NCBI RefSeq assembly: GCF_009730915.1
Contig: NC_052483.1
Location: 2,542,001-2,606,000, forward strand
Length of the DNA: 64,000 nucleotides
Direction of reading: 5' to 3'
Source: Dioscorea cayenensis subsp. rotundata
Lineage: Eukaryota > Streptophyta > Magnoliopsida > Dioscoreales > Dioscoreaceae
This document shows, piece after piece, positions 57,701 to 64,000 of the stretch (position 1 is its first letter; the number at the start of each line of letters is the position of its first letter). The notes under the pieces were generated by a model, which saw only the letters and a program-made list of their open reading frames with translations, was not told where the DNA came from and searched no databases. The position numbers and the translations under genes were made by a program.

Positions 57701-60700
57701 AAAAAGCCACTTAGCTCTAAAGCAGCAACCTCTATTCCGTTTAAAGCTACATAGTATTTGAGAGGATGTTTGACTTTAAACTCTAGACATCTGAAACTAA
57801 AAGGTCTTTCAAAGGCCATTAAGCATTAGAGTAAGTTCTCTGAGGTTAAACGATTTCTTGTTTAAAGATAAATGGCCTTTCAAAAGCCATTTAGTTTTAT
57901 CAGCACCTGACTTGTGTTGACTAGGCAGCCCCATGCCATTTTGATGAATAAGTTGTCCATAGTGTCAAAGGGATTAGTTGTCCATTCAAAGTTAGCAAAT
58001 TTTATGCAGCATATAAAGCCAGCAGAATATATGTAAATATTTTACTTTCCTGATTAAGATATATTAGCTGTTTTAAAGGCTAAAAATCTGTAATTTAGCT
58101 ATATCCTAGGGCTAAAATTAGCTTGTATTCTTGTTATGTAATGACAATTCTCCACCACAAGAAAACACTTTTTTCCTCAAAAATCTCTAAGTTTGTCATG
58201 GTATCAAAGCTACAATTATGATCTGTCCTGTCCAATTATCCATTTCATCCTAGTTCAGTCCCTTGTTCCAATTTGCTCTTGATCAAGTTCTCTCAACCTC
58301 ATGTCTTCAGACAAGTATGATGCTTTCTTGGTTCGCTTTAATGGCAAAAACTACTCATGTTGGGCATTCCACTTCCAAATTTTTGTCAAAAGGAAGGACT
58401 TATGGAGCTATGTTGATGGCAGCACTCCTGTTCCAGACAAAAACAAAGACAAGATTAAGCATGCCAAGTAGTAGGTCAAGGATGCTCAAATCATGCCATG
58501 GATTCTAGGATTTGTTAAATCCAACATTGTCTTGAATCTTCGGCCTTTCAAGACTTGAGCCGAAATGTGGACTCATGTTAAGAAACTCTACAGTCAGCAT
58601 ACCACTGCTCATCGATTTCAACTGGAGCATGGCTTAGCGACTCTTCAACAGGATAGTCTCTCCACCTCTAAATTTTACTCTTGCATGAATCTTTGGGCTG
58701 AATATACTAAAATAATTTTTATGCTACCATATCACATCTAACCTTATGAATCAAGGCCTTGTCCCTTCTTTAGAAGCATGTCTCAACTATTTGTTTCGGG
58801 AAGAGCAGTGCCTTCTCACTCAAAACACCCTGAAAGAACAAAGATTTGCTTTTTCCCTGAGTCTTATGCAGCGCACGATCAACCGAGAGGTAAGAATATT
58901 GGCTCCGTTCAGTGTTTTTGTTGCAGAGAATTTGGGCATTACGTTTCAAATTGTTCCAAAAAATTCCACAAATACTGCAAAAAAAATGGCCATATTATCA
59001 AGGAATGTCCTATTTGACCTCCTAAGAAATCTGAGATAGCATATACAACTTCAGTTATGCCTTCAAGTACTAGTGGTTCTGTGAATGCAGCAACAACATG
59101 AAATGCTCCCACTTCTATTCAACATGTGACCCCTGAAATGACTCAACAAATGATCATTCCTTATTCTCCACTTTAGGACTGTTGGATAAATTTTTCCTAC
59201 ATCACCTACTTGGTACTTCGATTTTGGAGCTTATATTTCATGTGACAAATAATGCTCGTTTTCTTACCAATACTACAAACATTCTGGAAATCTTAAGATT
59301 CATACCACTAATGGAAGCCATTTACCTATCACAGCCACTGGTGATATTCCTCCTCTCTACCTGATGTCATTGTTTCTCCTGGCCTTACCACTAATCTTAT
59401 TTCCATCGGTCAATTGGTTGATAACAATTACAATGTGGCAATTTTCTAAGTCTGGTTGTGTTGTGCAGGATTAACAATCAAGAAGGATGATTGCGAGGAG
59501 GCCTAAAATCAGACGCCTTGTTCCTATCCAATTTCCTTTTTCTTCATGTCTCCCATTGCCTTTTGTCACTTGCAATTCTACTCATATTGATTACCAAGCA
59601 TGGCATAAAGGTCTCGAACATCCAAACAACTTTTTTTTTATTTGCTAAAATCTAGTTTACTTGGGAATAAACGGTCACATTCTCATAGTGTTATTCAATT
59701 TGACTGCAATTATTGTAAACTAGGCAAAAGGAAAACTTTACCATTTCCCACTCATACACTAAATGAAGTTCATCCGTTTGATTTGATAAATAGCGATGTG
59801 TGAGTTATGGCACCAGTTACTTCTCATGCTAATTACAAATACTTTATTACTTTTATTGATGACTATAGTCGTTTCACGTGAATTTATTTCTTGCATTCTA
59901 AAAATGAAATATTTTCAGTTTTCAAGCTTTTCATGCGTATATTCAGACCTAGTTTTCTGCGAAGATTAAAATTCTTCACTCAGACAATAGGGGGTGAATG
60001 TCTCATTTGTTTCAAGAACTTTTGCAAGCTAATGGCATAATCTCTCAAAGGTCTTGTCTTTCAACTCCTCAACAAAATGGGGTGGCTAAAAGAAAGAACT
60101 GTCATCTTCTCGATGTTGTTCATACCCTTTTATTAGAGTCATTTGTGCCCTCGAAGTTCTGGTGTGAAGCTCTCTCCACTGCAACACACCTTAATAGAAT
60201 ACCCTTTCCCTCGTTGAACCATGTCTCTCCTTCCACTCAGTTATTTGGTCATACTCCAAATTATTCTAATCTCCATACTTTTGGTTGTATATGTTATGTA
60301 CATCTTCCTTAACATGAATGCACAAAACTCATGGCTCAATTAGTCAATTGTGTTTTTCTAGGATACTCTACACACCAAAAGGGTTTTCTTTGTTATGATC
60401 TTAATCTGCATCATATTGGGGTTTCTAGAAATGTGATATTTCTAGAAAATCAGTATTTTTTTCAACTTACCAAGATCACACTTTTCCTTCATTTTCTATT
60501 GTTCCCTTGTTTACTAACTCTTCTACAAATTCCTCATCTCCTAAACTACTCTTGGTGTATCATAGACACGCCATGTCATGTCAAATCAAACTACCACACC
60601 TCCAGAGGCCCTTTAAGCTAATTCCTTTGCTGCTAATCCCGTTCCAACAACTGCACCTGCCACCCGTAAACATAGTACTCAAGTTAGTCAACCCCCGGAC

Positions 60701-63700
60701 AAATATGATTTTCCTAATCATGTATCCTTGACAATCACCTTGTCCTCTATTTCTATTCCCTCACCTTATAAACAAGCAATGGAGCATTAGGAAATGAATT
60801 GAAACAAAAAGTTCTTGCACTTGAAGAAAACCGAACTTGAGATGTTGTAGCACGTGTGAAACCTCTAGGCAATAAGTTTGTATTTTCTATCAAACTTCGC
60901 TCTAATGGATCATTAAGCATTATAAAGCTCGATTAGTGGTGCTTAGGAACAAGCAAGAATACAGTATAGATTATGATGAGACTTTCGCACCAGTAGCTAA
61001 GATGACCACTGTGCGAACCATATTAGCCCTTACTATATCTCAATCATGGCCTTTACTTCAAATAGACATTAAGAATGCATTCTTACATGGTAATCTCAAG
61101 AAAGAAGTTTACATAAAACTTCCCTTTGGAATGCCCACTTCTTTACCTATTCACCTAATGATGTTTGCAAACTAAAAAGCTTTTTATATGGTTTAAAACA
61201 GACATCAAGAGTATGGTTTAAAAGTTTTGATCCGCTTTTCTTGGTTTTTCATACACGTGGAGCCACTATGACTCTTTCTTCAAAGGACATCTAAGGGTAT
61301 AGTAATACTTTTTGTTTACGTGGACAAGATAGTTATCATTGGTTCTTATATACAAGCCATCACTCAGATTCAGAAATTGTTACATTCTACTTTCCACATG
61401 AAAGACCTTGGTCAGCTCATTTACTTCTTAGGGGGTTAGAGGTACATCATTGGCCTCAAGGCATCTTCTTGGATCAACACAAATATATACAAGATTTGGC
61501 AAAGTTAGCATGACTCACAGGTACTAAGTCTATTGAAACCCCAATGGAAGTTGATATGAAATATCAATGAGACAAAGGAGAGCTTCTTGAGGATTGTACT
61601 TTATATCGGAAACTGGTTGGTAGTCTTATCTATCTAACCATCAGTCGACCAGATATCTCTTATGCTGTCCATACAGTAAGAAAATTCATGCAATTTCCTA
61701 AGCACCTCCACCTAATCATGGCCTATTCTTCCCTATTGGTCCTTCACTCAAACTACAAGCCAACAGTAATGCAAATTAGGTTGGCTGCCCAAACACCAGA
61801 AATTTACTACCATATGGTGTATGTTTTTTGGTGATGCTCTTATCTCATGGAAATGCAAAAAACTAAACTACATCTCTAAGTCATCCACTGAGGCAGAGTA
61901 TCGCACCATGTCTGATGCTTGTTCTGAGATTATTTAATTGTGTGATCTTCTCACAAAACTTAGTTTCTCCCAAATCCAACCAACTCCATTACATGCTGAC
62001 AACACCACTGCCATCCAAATTGCTGCCAACCCTGTCTACCACAAAGTACAAACATATAAAAACACATCAAAGTTGACTGCCACTCCATTAAAGAAGCCTA
62101 CGACCACCAGGTTATCACCCTCCCACATATCTCCACCACTTAACAGAGTAAGGATATCTTCACCAAATCCATGACATGTTAACGCCATAATTTCCTTGTT
62201 GCCAAATTGATGCTAGTGGATTTACCAGCATCAATTTGAAGGAGGGATGTTAAAGATATTAGTTGTCCATTTAAAGTTAGCAAATTTTATGCAACATATA
62301 ATAAAGCCAGCAAAATGTATGTAAATATTTTACTTTCCTGATTAGGATACATTAGATGTTTTAAAGGCTAAAGATATGTAATTTAGTTGTATTCTAGGGC
62401 TAAAAATCAGCTTGTATTCTTGTTATATAATGACAATTCTCCACCAAGAGAAAACACACTTTTTCTCAAAAATCTCTAAATTTGTCACATGGGACCAGGA
62501 AAACAATTAAATAATTACACGAAGTTTTCCGAGAAGTAAAAACTACATATATGAAAAGGTGTCTGCATAAATCATGTATCTAAAGACATGGAGATTTGAC
62601 CTTAAGCCATGAAAATCTTCACGCAACTTCTAAATAAAGTCAAGTAATCAAGCTTGTAACAACATAGATCAAATACTTTAGAAACTCAACATTTATACTT
62701 GAAGCGATTGGTATAAGAACTTACCAATGTATATGGGTGGCTATCACATAAAGCTAAGTATCCTGATTGTTCAAATTAAAATATGCTAATTAATTTTTAA
62801 GACATCTCCAAAGGGAGAAGAAGACAGATCCACTATAGAATTGAGGAGATCACTCCAAGTAATAAATCCATTTGGAAGAGCTAATAAGCATACTTGCAGT
62901 TTAAAACCTCTCCAGTGCTTGAATAACCCAGGTTGCTTATTATGACTATGCAGTCTTTATCAAGCTGCTCTCGTATTCGTGAAACAGCTATTTTTTTAAC
63001 TTCTCCAGTTTCTCCAAAATCAATACCTTTGACAACTCCTCTTCTCTGCCATGGAGAAGTAAGAAGCATTTAAGCAGCACATAAGCAGATTAAGCATCAA
63101 TTAAATGCTTATGCAGCCATATTAACAAGAAACATTTTAAATGATAAATATTAAAATGAGAGACCACAAACTAAATGTTAGCAAGACATTAAGCCAGTTA
63201 GACATAACTCTTAGGAAGCTTCTAATCAATTTTAATAAATAGATAAAAATAAATGTAGGCCAAAGTAACCTCTTAAAATTGAAAAAATGTGTGGACTGTG
63301 CCTAAGATTCAGAATGTGGTGATGTTAATGACTTATCCCTGAGTTGATAATCTTGTTAAACATACATCATTCCAGCATCACTCAAAGAGAATGGAAGATT
63401 TGTCACCTTAGCTGAAAGATAGTTGCCACTTTCAACACTAACACCGAGTTCATGCCAACGACTATTATCACCATGACGGCGAAGATTCAAAATACAAGGT
63501 CCAGGAGAAAGCTTTGCCTCCATCGCAACACGGGCTCTCCCAGATGCTTCCATAGATGCCTCTAGTGCATCAGAATCGGTGATTCTATATCGGCCAACAT
63601 ACTTGACCTTGCTTCCTGTAAAAACCAACACTTACTAAAAAATAAGAGCACAGAGGTGAATTAAGAATAAACAGATATTTGTAGAAGTACTAACACTTTA

Positions 63701-63983
63701 AGAACTAAAAGGTAACCAGTGAACATCTTTGAATAATCCATTTTGTCTATATCATGGCACAATTGTCTTGGGCAACGAGACCTTGACCGAATCTTCAGAA
63801 TATTATAGATAGACTTTTTCCCAGTGTACAAATTGTTTGAGTGAAATAATGCAATAATTTTGGTGTTAAGATGGAATCTTGGCCTTTGCACTGACCTCTT
63901 TCTTTCAGGAGCTTATCAATTAGGACGTGAGTCGCTGGTACAAGGATAAACTTGATACCAAGGCCATGAAGCAGTGAAATGTC
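51761..63983 (-). CDS. NAGS: N-acetylglutamate synthase (amino-acid N-acetyltransferase), chloroplastic, 5' truncated by the window
   Basis: Catalyses acetyl-CoA + L-glutamate to N-acetylglutamate, the first step of ornithine/arginine synthesis, in plastids. Nine exons on the minus strand: 63896-63983, 63407-63615, 62894-63045, 55351-55774, 54550-54647, 53975-54086, 53652-53811, 52518-52590, 51761-51917. All have GT-AG introns and join without a break to 490 codons and a TAG. The first four exons are the amino-acid-kinase-like domain ([80 protein letters not shown]). The rest is the GNAT domain ([52 protein letters not shown], the acetyl-CoA loop; [17 protein letters not shown]). About 100 N-terminal residues (transit peptide and kinase-domain start) lie beyond 64000. 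The gene appears intact and functional. Confidence 0.96.
52591..53651 (-). other. NAGS intron between the last two GNAT exon pairs
   Basis: 1061 bases, AT-rich, no gene. Holds a short tandem duplication near 53036. Confidence 0.8.
53036..53101. repeat. Short imperfect tandem duplication in a NAGS intron
   Basis: ATCTCAAGGTACTGCCTA occurs twice about 36 bases apart, followed by TACCAGTACATCAG in one copy and CATCAGTACAG in the other. Confidence 0.75.
56234..56580. repeat. Diverged direct-repeat pair in the NAGS intron, LTR-like
   Basis: TAGAGTAACTAA then TCC-CA(CA)-GC then AATTT-GAAAATA at 56234 and 56438. Each is followed by ATATATAAGC, then a GGGTT-AAT-GG-CC word and finally TTGGTTCGCATCTAACA. 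It looks like two copies of a promoter-like LTR piece. Confidence 0.55.
57630..57900. repeat. Degenerate short repeat with inverted halves in the NAGS intron
   Basis: Four or five variants of a GG(T/C)CTTTCAAA(A)GGCCATTTA word (about 57640, 57700, 57803, 57866) at 60-100 base spacing. Each half is nearly the complement of the other (TGGCCTTTCAAAAGCCA). Confidence 0.55.
57963..58198 (+). repeat. 5' LTR of the NAGS-intron copia
   Basis: Shares ATTAGTTGTCCAT, ATGTAAATATTTTACTTTCC and ATGACAATTCTCCACCA with the 3' LTR. Confidence 0.9.
58300..62175 (+). pseudogene. Copia gag-pol in the NAGS intron, inactivated
   Basis: Gag at about 58300-59030 ends in zinc knuckles ([14 protein letters not shown] at about 58915-58955, then [11 protein letters not shown]). 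A protease remnant lies near 59200. Integrase pieces include [10 protein letters not shown] (about 60073-60100) and [17 protein letters not shown]. Reverse transcriptase reads [11 protein letters not shown] (60975-61005) and [17 protein letters not shown] (61060-61110). RNase H includes [16 protein letters not shown] (about 61880-61930) and [12 protein letters not shown]. Separate open pieces and in-frame stops show real age-related decay. Confidence 0.88.
62248..62487 (+). repeat. 3' LTR of the NAGS-intron copia
   Basis: Partner of 57963-58198 with scattered substitutions and small indels. Confidence 0.9.
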
Positions 63984-64000
63984 CTGCATACAGATGTATA

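Larger units (their letters stand above)
57963..62487 (+). mobile_element. Ty1/copia LTR retrotransposon in the NAGS intron (different family)
   Basis: LTRs 57963-58198 and 62248-62487 (236 and 240 bases) start TGTCAAAG/TGTTAAAG and end TTTGTCA. The primer-binding site TGGTATCAAAGC follows the 5' LTR and a purine tract GAAGGAGGGA precedes the 3' LTR. Flanks CATAG and CATGG are a 5-base target duplication with one mismatch. It is inserted opposite to NAGS transcription. LTR divergence is visible at many sites, so it is older than the copia in the duplicated segment. It is not related in LTR sequence to that element. Confidence 0.92.
55775..62893 (-). other. 7.1 kb NAGS intron carrying a copia element
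   Basis: Donor GTATGC after codon AA of the exon ending at 62894; acceptor TTGCAG before 55774. The phase (AA|T) recreates the conserved NTYEV. The copia element (57963-62487) takes up most of it. The remainder includes LTR-like and short-repeat DNA listed separately. Confidence 0.9.

Noticed and set aside
1..64000. A new multi-gene defence or biosynthetic system
   Set aside because: The recognisable genes belong to unrelated known plant families and the rest is transposon-derived; no set of unknown genes with conserved spacing or shared regulation is visible.

Overview
The window is nuclear DNA of a flowering plant. It contains spliced genes with GT-AG introns, a plastid arginine-biosynthesis enzyme, a mitochondrial complex I subunit, SHI/LRP1 and CYSTM family genes, and a dense mixture of plant transposons. 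A monocot fits the NDUFS4 and SRS sequences, but I cannot place the species. Two runs of exactly 1000 N (30217-31216 and 37068-38067) are fixed-size scaffold gaps, so the order and distance of the three sequence blocks are assembly inferences.

Layout. 1 to about 8880: a decayed Mutator-like (MULE) element with a transposase on the minus strand and a convergent PMD/Ulp1-like reading frame on the plus strand; between the coding pieces are AT-rich blocks of a GTTTAA repeat. 9101-9480: a LINE fragment. 9617-15150: intact five-exon NDUFS4, tail to tail with a DUF7950-like gene at 15361-16143. 17284-26808: first copy of a roughly 9.5 kb segment with the first two exons of a CYSTM gene, half of a Harbinger-like element and a Ty1/copia element. 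28400-30215: an SRS (SHI/STY/LRP1) transcription factor gene with several frame breaks. 31217-37067: an AT-rich block with a CACTA element that has clear TIRs and TSD, a MULE fragment and an LTR-like repeat pair. 38068-47543: second copy of the 9.5 kb segment, which continues through the other half of the Harbinger-like element to CYSTM exon 3 at 48229. 49746-50390: another LINE fragment. 51761-63983: nine exons of N-acetylglutamate synthase (NAGS) on the minus strand, 5' end outside the window; its 7.1 kb intron holds a different copia element.

The genes do not form a pathway or operon. NDUFS4 serves mitochondrial respiration, NAGS starts ornithine/arginine synthesis in plastids, SRS is a nuclear regulator, and the CYSTM protein is a small membrane-associated stress-type protein. 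The points most worth a second look are: (a) the 9.5 kb segment present twice on either side of scaffold gaps, with one copy ending exactly at an LTR end; (b) the three-level nest (copia in Harbinger-like element in CYSTM intron); and (c) the GTTTAA minisatellite that recurs inside apparent introns and spacers of the MULE. Reading frames are clean in single-copy genes (NDUFS4, NAGS, DUF7950) and broken by small indels in repeats and in SRS. That suggests residual assembly error as well as real decay. I found no convincing new defence-like or other undescribed enzyme system.
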